64,000 nucleotides of DNA from Bradyrhizobium diversitatis (GCF_016031635.1 NZ_JACEGD010000026.1:1-64000); one strand, 5' to 3'. Positions 16,457 through 28,420 are shown, counted from the first letter of the stretch. Program-made: numbers and translations. The notes: generated by a model not told the origin, from the sequence alone.

Positions 16457-17332
16457 ATGTCCAGGAAGCATCCGATCATCTCCATCACCGGCTCCTCCGG
16501 CGCCGGCACCACCTCGGTCAAGAAGACCTTCGAGCAGATCTTCTTCCGCGAGAAGGTCAACGCCGCCTACATCGAGGGCGACGCCTTCCATCGCTACGAC
16601 CGCGCCGAGATGCGCGCGCAGATGGCCAAGGAGGCCGAGCGCGGCAACAAGCATTTCAGCCATTTCAGCCCCGAGACCAATTTGTTCGAGGAGCTGGAGC
16701 GCGCATTCCGCGATTACGGCGAGACCGGCACCGCGGTGACGCGGCACTACGTCCACGATGCCGAGGAATCGGCGCTGCACGGCGCGGCACCCGGCACCTT
16801 CACCGACTGGAAGCAGCTGCCGGAGAACTCCGACCTGCTGTTCTACGAAGGCCTGCACGGCGCCGTGGTCACGGACAAGGTGAATGTCGCGCGCTATGCC
16901 GATCTGAAGATCGGCGTCGTGCCTGTCATCAATCTCGAATGGATCCAGAAGCTGCACCGCGATCGCAGCGCGCGCGGCTATTCCACAGAGGCCGTTACCG
17001 ACACCATCCTGCGGCGGATGCCGGACTACATCCACTACATCTGCCCGCAATTCACCGAGACCGACATCAACTTCCAGCGCGTGCCGACGGTGGACACCTC
17101 CAATCCGTTCATCGCGCGCTGGATCCCGACGCCGGACGAATCGATGGTGGTGATCCGCTTCAAAAACCCGCGCGGCATCGACTTCCCCTATCTGCTCTCG
17201 ATGCTGCCGCAGAGCTGGATGTCGCGCGCCAATTCGATCGTGTGTCCGGGCGCCAAGCTCGACCTCGCGATGCAGCTGATCCTGACGCCGCTGATCATGC
17301 AGCTGATCGAGCGCAAGCGAAACCTGAAGTGA
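16457..17332 (+). CDS. cbbP: Phosphoribulokinase (CbbP)
   Basis: A 291-residue class I bacterial phosphoribulokinase. The P-loop is GSSGAGTTS (about residues 12-20), followed by [31 protein letters not shown] and the YEGLHG motif of the Walker B region. It phosphorylates ribulose-5-phosphate to ribulose-1,5-bisphosphate. The gene starts 12 bases after cbbF and ends 16 bases before cbbT, consistent with one transcript. The class I enzyme is typically an octamer activated by NADH. Confidence 0.96.
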   Translation: MSRKHPIISITGSSGAGTTSVKKTFEQIFFREKVNAAYIEGDAFHRYDRAEMRAQMAKEAERGNKHFSHFSPETNLFEELERAFRDYGETGTAVTRHYVHDAEESALHGAAPGTFTDWKQLPENSDLLFYEGLHGAVVTDKVNVARYADLKIGVVPVINLEWIQKLHRDRSARGYSTEAVTDTILRRMPDYIHYICPQFTETDINFQRVPTVDTSNPFIARWIPTPDESMVVIRFKNPRGIDFPYLLSMLPQSWMSRANSIVCPGAKLDLAMQLILTPLIMQLIERKRNLK

Positions 17333-17348
17333 ACGAGGAGAGAATCCG

Positions 17349-19367
17349 ATGAACATCTCCGTCCACGCCGAAGCCGACGTCACGGCGGTCACGCACCACG
17401 ATCTCGCCAACGCTGTCCGCTTCCTCGCGGTGGACGCCATCGAGACCTCGCAGTCCGGCCATCCCGGGCTGCCCATGGGCATGGCCGATGTCGCGACCGT
17501 GCTGTTTTCGCGCTTCCTGAAATTCGATTCGGCGCATCCCAATTGGCCGGACCGCGATCGTTTCGTGCTCTCGGCGGGCCACGGATCGATGCTGCTCTAT
17601 GCGCTGCTGCATCTGACCGGCGGAGACGTCAGCCTCGACGACATCAAGGCCTTCAGGCAGTGGGGCTCGAAGACGCCGGGCCACCCCGAATATGGTCACA
17701 CGCCCGGCGTCGAGACCACGACGGGCCCATTGGGGCAGGGCATTGCAACCGCGGTCGGCATGGCACTCGCCGAGCGCATGGCCAATGCGCGGCATGGCGA
17801 TGGGCTCGTTGACCACTTCACCTATGTCATCGCGGGCGACGGCTGCCTGATGGAAGGCATCAGCCAGGAGGCGATCTCGCTTGCCGGCCATCTCGGGCTC
17901 GGCCGGCTGATCGTGCTGTTCGACGACAACGGCATCTCCATCGACGGTCCGACCTCGCTCGCGACGTCGGACGATCAGCTCGCGCGCTTCGCCGCCTCCG
18001 GCTGGTCGGTGCGCCGCGTCGACGGCCATGATCCCGAAGCGGTGGCACAGGCGATAGCGGAGGAGCGGGAGACCCCGAAGCCGTCGCTGATCGCCTGCCG
18101 CACCATCATCGGTTATGGCGCGCCTGATAGGCAGGGCACGGAGAAGGCGCATGGCGCGCCGCTCGGCACCGAGCAGACGGCGGCGGCGCGCCGGAATCTG
18201 GGTTGGGACTACCAGCCCTTCGTGGTGCCGCTCCCGATTCAGAAGGCCTGGCGGATGATCGGGCAACGCGGGCAGGTCGACCGGCTCGCCTGGCTCGATC
18301 GCTATGAGCGTGCGACGCCGGAGCAGCGCGACCTGTTCGTTGAGGGCAAGGCCGTCGCTTTGCCCGCTGCCTATGCACTGGCCGCCGCAAAATTACGCGA
18401 GCGTTTCGCATCCGAGCGTCCGAAGCTCGCGACGCGGCAGGCCTCGCAACAGGTGCTCGACGGCATCGCCGGGACCATCCCCGGCCTGGTCGGCGGCTCC
18501 GCGGACCTCACGCATTCGAACCTCACGCATGCCAAGGCGCAGGCTCCCGTCAAGCGAGGAGCGTTCGGCGGCGATTACATCCACTACGGCATTCGCGAGC
18601 ACGGCATGGCCGCTGCGATGAACGGTCTCGCATTGCATGGCGGCTTCATTCCCTATGGGGGCACGTTCCTGGCCTTCTCCGATTACAGCCGGCCCGCGAT
18701 CCGCCTTGCCGCGCTGATGCGCGTGCGGGCCATCCATGTGATGACCCACGATTCCATCGGCCTCGGCGAGGACGGCCCGACGCATCAGCCGGTCGAGCAT
18801 CTGGCGGCGTTGCGCGTGATTCCGAACCTCCTGGTGTTCCGTCCCGCGGACGCCGTGGAGACGCTGGAGGCCTGGGACTGCGCGCTCAGCTCCGAGAACC
18901 GTCCATCCGTGCTGTGCCTGTCGCGCCAGGCGCTGCCGACCTTTCGCAGCGATGCGCGCGGCAGAAACCGTGTCTCACGCGGTGCCTATCTCGTCGTCTC
19001 GCCGGAGGGCGGGCGCGACGTGACGCTGATCGCAACCGGCTCGGAAGTGGCGATAGCCCTGGACGCCGCCCGCCTGCTCGCGACCGAACACATCCGTGCG
19101 GCCGTGGTGTCGGCGCCGTGCTTCGCCCTGTTCGAGGAACAGCTGGACGATTACCGCGCCGCCATCCTCGGCACCGCGCCGCGCGTCGGCATCGAGGCGG
19201 CGGTGCTGGGCGACTGGCCACGCTGGATCGGCACCGACGGCGAGTTCGTCGGCATGCGCGGCTTCGGCGCCTCGGCGCCGGCACCAGTGTTGTACCGCGA
19301 ATTCGGCATCACGCCGCAGAGCATTGCGGAAGCCGCCCGCCGGGCGATTGCCCGCAAGAGACAATAA
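17349..19367 (+). CDS. cbbT: Transketolase (CbbT)
   Basis: A 672-residue thiamine-diphosphate enzyme, normal for the family. Landmarks are [12 protein letters not shown] (about 36-47), [12 protein letters not shown] (78-89), TGPLGQG (125-131), the TPP motif starting GDGCLMEG (163-170) with DDNGISIDG at its end, and in the C-terminal half [17 protein letters not shown]. It transfers two-carbon units between sugar phosphates in RuBP regeneration. GAGGAGAGAATCCG lies just before the ATG as ribosome site. A second, pentose-pathway transketolase probably exists elsewhere in the genome (inference). Confidence 0.95.
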   Translation: MNISVHAEADVTAVTHHDLANAVRFLAVDAIETSQSGHPGLPMGMADVATVLFSRFLKFDSAHPNWPDRDRFVLSAGHGSMLLYALLHLTGGDVSLDDIKAFRQWGSKTPGHPEYGHTPGVETTTGPLGQGIATAVGMALAERMANARHGDGLVDHFTYVIAGDGCLMEGISQEAISLAGHLGLGRLIVLFDDNGISIDGPTSLATSDDQLARFAASGWSVRRVDGHDPEAVAQAIAEERETPKPSLIACRTIIGYGAPDRQGTEKAHGAPLGTEQTAAARRNLGWDYQPFVVPLPIQKAWRMIGQRGQVDRLAWLDRYERATPEQRDLFVEGKAVALPAAYALAAAKLRERFASERPKLATRQASQQVLDGIAGTIPGLVGGSADLTHSNLTHAKAQAPVKRGAFGGDYIHYGIREHGMAAAMNGLALHGGFIPYGGTFLAFSDYSRPAIRLAALMRVRAIHVMTHDSIGLGEDGPTHQPVEHLAALRVIPNLLVFRPADAVETLEAWDCALSSENRPSVLCLSRQALPTFRSDARGRNRVSRGAYLVVSPEGGRDVTLIATGSEVAIALDAARLLATEHIRAAVVSAPCFALFEEQLDDYRAAILGTAPRVGIEAAVLGDWPRWIGTDGEFVGMRGFGASAPAPVLYREFGITPQSIAEAARRAIARKRQ

Positions 19368-19379
19368 GGAGGACGTCCC

Positions 19380-21964
<2,585 letters not shown>

Positions 21965-21975
21965 GGAGATTTGAC

Positions 21976-22383
21976 ATGAAGCTGACTCAAGGCTGCTTCT
22001 CGTTCCTGCCCGATCTCACCGACGATCAGATCACCAAGCAGGTGCAATATTGTCTGACCAAGGGTTGGGCGGTGAACATCGAGTTCACCGACGATCCGCA
22101 TCCCCGCAACACCTATTGGGAGATGTGGGGGCTGCCGATGTTCGACCTTCAGGACGCCGCCGGCGTGATGATGGAGCTCGCCGAATGCCGCAGGGTGTAC
22201 GGCGACCGCTACATCCGCATCAGCGGCTTCGATTCCAGCCATGGCTGGGAATCGGTGCGGATCTCCTTCCTCGTCAACCGGCCGCCGAAGGAAGCCGAGT
22301 TCGAGCTGGTGCGGCAGGAAGTCGGCGGCCGCGCGATCCGTTACACCACGATGCGCAAGCCGGCCCCCCACGCCGCTCAATAA
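21976..22383 (+). CDS. cbbS: RuBisCO small subunit, form IC
   Basis: A 135-residue small subunit starting MKLTQGCFSFLPDLTD. The family motifs GWAVNIEFTDDPHPRNTYWEMWGLPMF are interrupted nowhere, and the long C-terminal extension (FELVRQEVGGRAIRYT) is typical of red-type small subunits, whose beta-hairpin lines the central channel of the holoenzyme. The start is the ATG at 21976, after gaggagatttgac. A strong hairpin with a T-rich tail lies 53 bases downstream of its stop. Confidence 0.97.
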   Translation: MKLTQGCFSFLPDLTDDQITKQVQYCLTKGWAVNIEFTDDPHPRNTYWEMWGLPMFDLQDAAGVMMELAECRRVYGDRYIRISGFDSSHGWESVRISFLVNRPPKEAEFELVRQEVGGRAIRYTTMRKPAPHAAQ

Positions 22384-22435
22384 CCATTCTCCTCCGCGCG
22401 GAGCTCTCCCTGCTCCGCATCCTTGGCGGACCACT

Positions 22436-22467
22436 GCTTCGCCGCTCCCGGCGGCGAAGCTCTTTTC
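22436..22467 (+). terminator. Hairpin with T-rich tail between cbbS and cbbX (attenuator or processing site)
   Basis: A perfect 10-bp stem GCTTCGCCGC / GCGGCGAAGC with a TCCCG loop (22436-22460) is followed by TCTTTTC. It has the form of an intrinsic terminator and ends only about 12 bases before the cbbX start codon. Since cbbX should be needed at far lower amounts than RuBisCO, partial termination or 3'-end stabilisation of cbbLS mRNA is plausible. Confidence 0.7.
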
Positions 22468-22479
22468 TTCGAGGTGCCG

Positions 22480-23412
22480 ATGCTCGATGTTCCCCATGCA
22501 ACGACGACTGAACAGAACGAGACTCGTTTCGATCTCCGCAAGGAGGCCGAAGCGGCCGGGATCACCGATACGCTGCAACAGCTCGATCAAGAGCTGATCG
22601 GGCTCAAGCCGGTGAAGGACCGCGTGCGCCAGATCGCCTCGCTGCTGCTGGTCGAACGTATCCGGCAGCGGGCGGGACTGGCCTCCGCGCCGCCGACGCT
22701 GCACATGTCGTTCACGGGCAATCCCGGCACGGGCAAGACGACCGTGGCGCTACGCATGGCCAAGATCCTGCACGGCCTCGGCTTCGTGCGGCGCGGTCAG
22801 GTGATCTCCGTGACGCGCGACGACCTCGTCGGCCAGTATATCGGCCACACCGCGCCGAAGACCAAGGAGATCCTGAAGAAGGCGATGGGCGGCGTGTTGT
22901 TCATCGACGAGGCCTATTACCTGCATCGTCCCGACAACGAGCGCGACTATGGCCAGGAATCGATCGAGATCCTGCTCCAGGTGATGGAGAACCAGCGCGA
23001 AGACCTCGTGGTGATCCTTGCCGGCTATGGCGAGCGGATGACGAGCTTCTTCGCCTCCAATCCCGGCTTCCGCTCGCGCATCGCCCATCACATCGAATTT
23101 CCTGACTATGCCGAGGCCGAACTGCTCGTCATCGCCGAGCTGATGCTGAAGGAGCGCGGCTATCGCTTCTCGGCGGCCGCGCGCGAGGCTTTCGAGAAGT
23201 ACATCGAATTTCGCCGGACCCAGCCGTTCTTCTCCAACGCCCGTTCGATCCGCAACGCCGTCGACCGCATTCGTCTGCGGCAGGCCGATCGCCTGGTGTC
23301 CGATCTCGACCGTATGCTCGATGTCGCCGACCTCGAGACCATTGATCCCGCGGACGTCCTTGCGAGCCGCGTCTTCAGCGGCGGCACTGAAGCGCGGAGT
23401 GCAAAGCCATGA
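22480..23412 (+). CDS. cbbX: CbbX, red-type RuBisCO activase
   Basis: A 310-residue AAA+ ATPase. Walker A is GNPGTGKTT, Walker [12 protein letters not shown], and the pore loop is YIGHTAPKT; the C-terminal part carries [18 protein letters not shown]. CbbX hexamers thread the C-terminal tail of red-type RuBisCO large subunits to release bound sugar phosphates. I place the start at ATG 22480 ([12 protein letters not shown]); a longer frame from 22423 runs through the hairpin and reads as non-homologous sequence. The stop overlaps the cbbE start by 4 bases (ATGA). Confidence 0.94.
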   Translation: MLDVPHATTTEQNETRFDLRKEAEAAGITDTLQQLDQELIGLKPVKDRVRQIASLLLVERIRQRAGLASAPPTLHMSFTGNPGTGKTTVALRMAKILHGLGFVRRGQVISVTRDDLVGQYIGHTAPKTKEILKKAMGGVLFIDEAYYLHRPDNERDYGQESIEILLQVMENQREDLVVILAGYGERMTSFFASNPGFRSRIAHHIEFPDYAEAELLVIAELMLKERGYRFSAAAREAFEKYIEFRRTQPFFSNARSIRNAVDRIRLRQADRLVSDLDRMLDVADLETIDPADVLASRVFSGGTEARSAKP

Positions 23413-24146
23413 GCGGAGACATCCTTATCGCCCCCTCGATCCTGGCCGCGGATTTCGCCCGTCTCGGCGAGGAGGTCGCGGCGATCGATGCGGCCGGGGC
23501 CGACTGGATCCATTGCGACGTCATGGACGGGCATTTCGTGCCGAACATCAGTTTCGGTGCTGACGTCATCAAGGCGATCCGGCCGTTGACGAACAAGGTC
23601 TTCGACGTGCATTTGATGATCGCGCCGACCGATGCCTATCTCGAGGCGTTCGCGAGAGGCGGAGCGGACCTCATCACGGTGCACGCCGAAGCCGGCCCGC
23701 ATCTCGACCGCTCGCTCCAGGCGATCCGCTCGCTCGGCAGGAAGGCTGGCGTCAGCCTGTGTCCGTCGACGCCGGAGGCGACGATCGAATACGTGCTCGA
23801 CCGTATCGATCTCGTGCTGGTGATGACGGTCAATCCGGGCTTTGGTGGCCAATCATTCATCGGGTCGCAGATCGAGAAGATCAAGCGGATCAGGACCATG
23901 ATCGGCGAGCGGCCGATCCGTCTCGAAGTCGATGGCGGCGTCACGCGCGACAATGCCGCTGCCGTGGCTGCAGCGGGCGCCGATACGCTGGTCGCGGGTT
24001 CCGCCGTGTTTCGCGGCAGGGGCGCTGCCGATTATGCCGCCAATATTGAAGCCATTCGCGCCGCCGCCGAGGCCGGCCGAGTTCCGCACCTGCAAAACAG
24101 TTCTGCGCAGCGGATGCGTGTGAGCGAGGGAGGCCTCATCCGGTAG
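23409..24146 (+). CDS. cbbE: Ribulose-phosphate 3-epimerase (CbbE)
   Basis: A 245-residue TIM-barrel enzyme, slightly longer than the usual 220-230 residues because of a C-terminal tail. Active-site motifs are [30 protein letters not shown], the VFDVHLMI strand, the [11 protein letters not shown] phosphate loop and [12 protein letters not shown]. It interconverts ribulose-5-phosphate and xylulose-5-phosphate in RuBP regeneration. It is the last gene of the cluster, translationally coupled to cbbX through an ATGA overlap. Confidence 0.95.
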   Translation: MSGDILIAPSILAADFARLGEEVAAIDAAGADWIHCDVMDGHFVPNISFGADVIKAIRPLTNKVFDVHLMIAPTDAYLEAFARGGADLITVHAEAGPHLDRSLQAIRSLGRKAGVSLCPSTPEATIEYVLDRIDLVLVMTVNPGFGGQSFIGSQIEKIKRIRTMIGERPIRLEVDGGVTRDNAAAVAAAGADTLVAGSAVFRGRGAADYAANIEAIRAAAEAGRVPHLQNSSAQRMRVSEGGLIR

Positions 24147-24181
24147 ACTACAGGAGACCGAGGTCCCCCTTGGCGCCATTT

Positions 24182-24206
24182 GGAACTTGACCCGCGTACG
24201 CATTTT
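24182..24206 (+). promoter_or_regulatory. Shared element GGAACTTG-N9-CGCATTTT (copy 1)
   Basis: The 8-bp ends are identical to, and spaced exactly as in, the element at 27374-27398. It resembles the GGAAC -35 box of EcfG promoters but lacks a CGTT at the right distance, so its meaning is open. It lies 114 bases before the small ENVRRYR-family gene. Confidence 0.35.
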
Positions 24207-24319
24207 CCAAGAACGAGCCGAGATCAGGCGCGGGCGGGGCGCAGCAAATCTTTTGCACAATCGCCATCGGCCTGACGTAAATTAAGACAATAACCTCGGC
24301 AGATGCGAGGGAGGGTCTC

Positions 24320-24532
24320 ATGGAGAACGTACGTCGCTACCGGGCGCTGGCGTCCCTCTGTCGTCAGCAGGCGGCCTACCGGCCGCTCCAGACTTGGGAA
24401 CTCCTCGGCCAGGCCGAACATTTCGAACACCTCGCCGAAGTCGAACTCAAGGCGCATTTCGACGCGTGCAATGTGCAACGCGACGGGGACGCTGCCGCAT
24501 CCCCGCCCTGGGAGGCTCCCGTCGCGGCGTAA
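24320..24532 (+). CDS. Small hypothetical protein (ENVRRYR family, copy 2)
   Basis: A 70-residue protein starting MENVRRYRALASLCRQQ. It matches the 65-residue protein at 13869-14066 over most of its length, with extra residues at the C-terminus rich in Ala/Pro. gcgagggagggtctc precedes the ATG as ribosome site. It has two Cys (in SLCRQ and DACNV), neither conserved in the paralogue. It lies downstream of cbbE on the same strand but 173 bases away, so it is probably a separate transcript. Confidence 0.7.
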   Translation: MENVRRYRALASLCRQQAAYRPLQTWELLGQAEHFEHLAEVELKAHFDACNVQRDGDAAASPPWEAPVAA

Positions 24533-24552
24533 TGGCGCCAAGCCGGCTCGGC

Positions 24553-25389
24553 TCAATGCGACATCAGCGTCGGCACTGTCATGGCTTCCAGCATGGCGCG
24601 GGTGACGCCGCCGAGAATGCGCTCCTGCAACCGCGAATGGCCATAGCCGCCCATCACCAGGAGATCGAGGCTCTCGTCGGCCGCCAGCGACAGGATGGTC
24701 GGCTGAATGTCGGCGCGCGTCGCCGACAGGCTGACCGTGCGGGTCGGCAGTCCGCGCCGGCCGAGATGTTTTGCCAGACTGCTCGCTGAAGCTTCGCCGG
24801 AGACGGCGTCGGCCTCGTTGATGGTGATGATCACGATCTCTGCGGCGCGCGCCAGGAACGTCGCTGCGTCGCGCACGGCGCGGGCAGCGAGGCGGCTGCC
24901 GTCCCAGCAGATGCCGATCCGGTTCGCCTTGAAGGCTCCACGGAAGGTGTAGGGCAGGAACAGCACCGGGCCGCCCGCCTGAAACAGGATCTCGCTCGGC
25001 ACGTCGTTGTCGAACGCGCCCTGAGCCGGATCCGGCTGGAGTACGATGCTGAGGTCGTGCAGTCGCGCCATCTCGCCGAGCGAGACGGCTGCATCCGCCG
25101 GGATCGCGCCGAGCGCGTGGCAGGCATAGGAGATGCCGGCGTTCGCCGCTTCGCTCCTGAACACCGCGAGCGCGGCCTCGGCCCGCTCCACGGCCCGCTC
25201 GCGCTCCAGTTCGAACACGGCCGCCACCGCCGCGCCGCCCTCCATCACGTAAGCTGCACTGGTTGCGACATAGCCGACCGCGACCGCGTCGAGATGAGCG
25301 TTGAGGTGCGCCGCGAGCGAGATCGAACCCTCGATCGCGGACCGCATGGGACGTTCGGTGGGAATGTGGACGAGAATGTCTTTGTACAT
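24553..25389 (-). CDS. Universal stress protein (UspA-like, tandem domain)
   Basis: A 278-residue protein that fits two Usp folds. The N-terminal part begins MYKDILVHIPTE; the C-terminal part has the ATP-binding G-x2-G-x9-G pattern in VMGGYGHSRLQERILGGV. A strong GGAGG lies 9 bases before the ATG at 25389; a longer in-frame start 39 bases upstream is less likely. Usp proteins support survival under starvation, oxidative or energy stress. The stop lies 20 bases from the end of the convergent ENVRRYR gene. Confidence 0.9.
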   Translation of the reverse strand: MYKDILVHIPTERPMRSAIEGSISLAAHLNAHLDAVAVGYVATSAAYVMEGGAAVAAVFELERERAVERAEAALAVFRSEAANAGISYACHALGAIPADAAVSLGEMARLHDLSIVLQPDPAQGAFDNDVPSEILFQAGGPVLFLPYTFRGAFKANRIGICWDGSRLAARAVRDAATFLARAAEIVIITINEADAVSGEASASSLAKHLGRRGLPTRTVSLSATRADIQPTILSLAADESLDLLVMGGYGHSRLQERILGGVTRAMLEAMTVPTLMSH

Positions 25390-25595
25390 GGCGCGCCTCC
25401 GGTGGACCTCATAGGCGCAGTTTTTCACTGCGCGAAGCGCCCGTGTTGAGCTGCATCAAATGGGCGGCGACGATCTGCCTGCTGCACCTGCTCTCCCGTT
25501 CTTTGCCGAGATTTAATCGGATGGACGGGACGCCGTAAGGTGGAAGCGACCATGTTGGGGGCAAGGCGACACCAGCTCAACATGGATATTTCGAC

Positions 25596-27143
25596 ATGAA
25601 CGATCGCGTCAATTCCGACACCACCACGTCCCGCAAGATCTTGAGGCCGCGCCGGCTCGCGCTGCTCGGCACCGTGGCCGCGCTGGGCGTGGCCGCCCTG
25701 TCAATGGCGCCAGGCTCCGCGCCGTTCGGTACGAACTCCTTCATTGCGCCGGCTCACGCTGCGGAAGCCGCCGTGACGCCGCCGGGCTTCGGCGATCTGG
25801 TCAGCAAGGTCAAACCCGCGGTGATCTCGGTGCGGGTGAAGATCGACCAGGACAGCGACAAGACCGCGATGCTGCAGCAGAACCGGATGGACTCGGACGA
25901 GAATACGCCGTTCGACCAATTCTCGCGACAGTTCGGCTTCCGCTTCCCGGGCGGCATGAACGGCATGCCGCGCCAGCGCCATCAGGTGATCACGGGCGAA
26001 GGCTCCGGATTCTTCATTTCCGCCGACGGCTATGCCGTGACCAACAACCACGTCGTCGACCACGCCGAGTCCGTGCAGGTGACGATGGATGACGGCACGA
26101 CCTACACTGCGAAAGTCGTCGGCACCGATCCGAAGACCGATCTCGCGCTGATCAAGGTCGATGGCAAGAAGGACTTTCCGTTCGTCAAATTCTCCGACCA
26201 GAAGCCGCGCATCGGCGATTGGGTGGTCGCCGTCGGCAATCCCTTCGGTCTTGGCGGCACTGTGACCGCGGGCATCGTCTCGGCCAGCGGCCGTGATATC
26301 GGCAATGGTCCCTATGACGACTTCATCCAGATCGATGCGCCCATCAACAAGGGCAATTCCGGCGGCCCGGCCTTCGACATGAACGGCAACGTGATCGGCG
26401 TGAACACTGCGATCTTCTCGCCCTCGGGCGGCTCGGTCGGCATCGGCTTCGACATTCCGGCCTCGACCGCCAAGCTCGTCGTCGCCCAATTGAAGGACAA
26501 GGGCGTGGTCACCCGAGGCTGGCTCGGCGTGCAGGTGCAGCCCGTGACATCGGATATTGCCGACAGCCTCGGCCTCAAGGAGGCGCGCGGGGCGATCGTC
26601 GACAATCCGCAGGACGGCAGCCCGGCGGCGAAGGCCGGCATCGAGGCGGGGGACGTCATCACCGCCGTCAACGGCACCACGATCAAGGACTCCCGCGACC
26701 TCGCCCGCACCATCGCCACCTTGGCGCCGGGCACGTCCGTGAAGCTCGATGTCTTCCGCAAGGGCGACAGCAAAACGGTGACCCTCGCGCTCGGCGAGCT
26801 GCCGAACGAGCGGCAAGCCAAAGGAAATGGCAATTCCGACGAGGGCAAAGGGCAGCCGAATGCCGGCACGCCGCGCCTCGGCCTCAGCTTGGCGCCGGCA
26901 GGTGACGTCCAGGGCGCGGGCCAGAAGGGTGTCGTCGTCACCGAGGTCGATCCGCAAGGGCCGGCGGCACAACGCGGCATTCAGACCGGCGACGTCATCC
27001 TCAATGTCGGCGGCAAGGCGGTCGCCAATGTCGGCGACGTCCGTTCGGAGCTGGCGCAGGCCAAATCGTCGGGCAAGCGCAGCGTGCTGTTGCAGGTCAG
27101 AAGCGCGGAGGCGACGAGATTCGTCGCAGTTCCGCTAGCGTAG
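25596..27143 (+). CDS. degP: Periplasmic serine protease, DegP/MucD (Do) family
   Basis: A 515-residue HtrA-type protease/chaperone. The N-terminus (residues 1-55) has a basic stretch, a hydrophobic helix and an AHAAEA cleavage-like site, so it is exported to the periplasm. The catalytic triad is His152 (TNNHVVDH), Asp182 (TDLALIKV) and Ser255 (GNSGGPAF). Two PDZ domains follow: about residues 305-395 (GVVTRGWLGVQVQPV) and 425-515 (GTPRLGLSLAPAG). A low-complexity linker with GNGNSDEGKGQ joins them. It degrades or refolds damaged envelope proteins. The linker and PDZ2 match alphaproteobacterial Do proteases. Confidence 0.93.
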   Translation: MNDRVNSDTTTSRKILRPRRLALLGTVAALGVAALSMAPGSAPFGTNSFIAPAHAAEAAVTPPGFGDLVSKVKPAVISVRVKIDQDSDKTAMLQQNRMDSDENTPFDQFSRQFGFRFPGGMNGMPRQRHQVITGEGSGFFISADGYAVTNNHVVDHAESVQVTMDDGTTYTAKVVGTDPKTDLALIKVDGKKDFPFVKFSDQKPRIGDWVVAVGNPFGLGGTVTAGIVSASGRDIGNGPYDDFIQIDAPINKGNSGGPAFDMNGNVIGVNTAIFSPSGGSVGIGFDIPASTAKLVVAQLKDKGVVTRGWLGVQVQPVTSDIADSLGLKEARGAIVDNPQDGSPAAKAGIEAGDVITAVNGTTIKDSRDLARTIATLAPGTSVKLDVFRKGDSKTVTLALGELPNERQAKGNGNSDEGKGQPNAGTPRLGLSLAPAGDVQGAGQKGVVVTEVDPQGPAAQRGIQTGDVILNVGGKAVANVGDVRSELAQAKSSGKRSVLLQVRSAEATRFVAVPLA

Positions 27144-27173
27144 AGTCGCGCGCATCGATCGACCCACGTCAAA

Positions 27174-27197
27174 AAAGGCGGCCCTCGGGCCGCCTTT
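27174..27197 (+). terminator. Intrinsic terminator after the protease gene
   Basis: A perfect 10-bp stem AAAGGCGGCC / GGCCGCCTTT with CTCG loop, preceded by an A-run and ending in a short T-run, 31 bases after the stop of the DegP-type gene. The symmetric A/T flanks could also work in reverse, but no minus-strand gene abuts it. Confidence 0.85.
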
Positions 27198-27373
27198 CCT
27201 GTTCAGCCTCGAAATTCCCGTTGGGCTATTGATAACATTCTCGTTAACCACAGGAATGGTGACGCAGTTCGTCCGAAAAAGCCGTGTTCGTTCATCACAG
27301 TTCCAACATCTGCGGCAAGGAGGCCGCAAAGGTGGATTGCAGGCGTGGAACTTCGAGCCTGCCGCCGCTTTGT

Positions 27374-27398
27374 GGAACTTGCTGGCGGTTCGCATTTT
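27374..27398 (+). promoter_or_regulatory. Shared element GGAACTTG-N9-CGCATTTT (copy 2)
   Basis: Same 8-bp ends and 9-bp spacer as at 24182-24206. Here it lies 13 bases before the ATG of the secreted hypothetical gene. A second GTGGAACTT lies 30 bases upstream (about 27345). It may be an unusual promoter or a protein-binding site. Confidence 0.35.
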
Positions 27399-27411
27399 GA
27401 TCGGTGCCGAC

Positions 27412-27774
27412 ATGGTTCGATTGAAGCTCTCGCGGAGGAGTGCACTGCTCGCAGCGTCATTGGTGCTCTGGGGCGGAAACGCGCTCGGGCGAGATGACGG
27501 CCGCTACGCGAACTCACCCCTGAAGCCATGGTTCGACAGTCTGCGCAGCCAGCTCGGCCCGTGCTGCTCGGATGCGGATGGATTTGCCGTCGCCGATCCC
27601 GACTGGGAGTCGCACAACGGGCGTTACCGCGTGCGTCTGGACGGGCAGTGGATAGATGTGCCGGACGAAGCCGTCATCACCGAGCCGAACCGGGCCGGCC
27701 GCACCATGGTGTGGCCGGTGAAGACGGCGTTCGGGATTTCGATCCGCTGCTTCATGCCGGGCAGCATGACCTGA
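27412..27774 (+). CDS. Secreted hypothetical protein with two conserved Cys
   Basis: A 120-residue protein from the ATG at 27412; a longer frame upstream is unsupported. The N-terminus (LKLSRRSALLAASLVLWGGNALG) is a signal peptide. The mature part has GPCCSDADGFAVADPDW, HNGRYRVRLDGQWIDVP and a C-terminal IRCFMPGS, so cysteines may form disulphides in the periplasm. It looks like a small periplasmic domain seen in rhizobial genomes; I cannot name it. Convergent with the Lys-rich gene, 12 bases away. Confidence 0.7.
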   Translation: MVRLKLSRRSALLAASLVLWGGNALGRDDGRYANSPLKPWFDSLRSQLGPCCSDADGFAVADPDWESHNGRYRVRLDGQWIDVPDEAVITEPNRAGRTMVWPVKTAFGISIRCFMPGSMT

Positions 27775-27786
27775 GACGGGTCAGCG

Positions 27787-28080
27787 TCAGCGCTTGCTGG
27801 ATTTGCGCTTGGACGACTTCTTTGACGACTTGCTTGACTTAGACGATTTTCTCGACGTCTTCTTGGCGCTGTTCCGCTTCGATGCCTTCTTCGGGACCTT
27901 CTTGCCCTTCTTGCGTGCCTTCGACAGTCCGATCGCGATTGCCTGCTTGCGGCTCTTCACGCGGCCGCCGCGTCCTCCGCGCCCGCTCTTCGCGGTACCC
28001 TTTTTGTAGCGCCGCATCTCGCTTTCGACATCGCTGCCGGAGCTGCGCGAGTAGCGACGTTTCTTTGCCTTGCGTGCCAT
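27787..28080 (-). CDS. DUF6496 protein, Lys/Ser-rich, histone-like tail
   Basis: A 97-residue, highly basic protein. Residues 1-65 carry the DUF6496 core (MRRYKKGTAKSGRGG and VKSRKQAIAIGLSKARKKGK). The C-terminal third is a run of Ser/Lys repeats (KSSKSSKSSKK), like the tails of bacterial histone H1-like proteins, so nucleic-acid binding or compaction is likely. The start is ATG at 28080, since a longer start at 28122 would lie inside the -35 box of the promoter at 28104-28128. GGGAGAG precedes the ATG. Confidence 0.75.
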   Translation of the reverse strand: MARKAKKRRYSRSSGSDVESEMRRYKKGTAKSGRGGRGGRVKSRKQAIAIGLSKARKKGKKVPKKASKRNSAKKTSRKSSKSSKSSKKSSKRKSSKR

Positions 28081-28103
28081 GCATGCTCTCCCTTGGCGAG
28101 GAG

Positions 28104-28128
28104 AACCATTCGGCTCAGCCATGGTTCC
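28104..28128 (-). promoter_or_regulatory. EcfG-type promoter of the DUF6496 gene
   Basis: Read on the minus strand: GGAAC (28128-28124), 16-bp spacer, GGTT (28107-28104). The EcfG consensus in alphaproteobacteria is GGAAC-N16-17-CGTT; only the first -10 base differs. The -10 box ends 24 bases before the start codon. Confidence 0.65.
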
Positions 28129-28164
28129 GGCAGCGCATACACAACGTGCAGGCGCGCGCCGCAG

Positions 28165-28359
28165 TTAGAAGGAGTTCGCCAAGTCGATCTCCGCCTCCAG
28201 CGCCTGGATGCGCCGTGCGGCCTCACCGAAGGACAGGTCCCGTGCAAATTGGGCGGGTTGATAGGCCTCTTCGCTCAGCCGCTTCAGCCTGAGACCCTGT
28301 GCCCGCGTCATCTGCTCGCCGAGAAGAACCCTGGCGTCGTATTTACCTTGAACCTGCAT
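28165..28359 (-). CDS. DUF3072 domain protein
   Basis: A 64-residue protein. The DUF3072 pattern is clear in residues 17-60: MTRAQGLRLKRLSEEAYQP, then LSFGEAARRIQALEAEI. Most DUF3072 proteins are small and of unknown function. It is oriented opposite to the gene at 28421 and shares the intergenic space with it. I see no GGAAC-type box directly upstream. Confidence 0.7.
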   Translation of the reverse strand: MQVQGKYDARVLLGEQMTRAQGLRLKRLSEEAYQPAQFARDLSFGEAARRIQALEAEIDLANSF

Positions 28360-28420
28360 CCGCGTTCTCCGTTCTGAAATCGTGACTTGACTATATGTTC
28401 TTATTTTGTTCTAACAAGCC

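Noticed and set aside
15308-17542. 744-codon minus-strand frame across cbbF, cbbP and the cbbT front
   Set aside because: Antisense to well-supported Calvin-cycle genes; composition is typical of shadow frames in GC-rich DNA.
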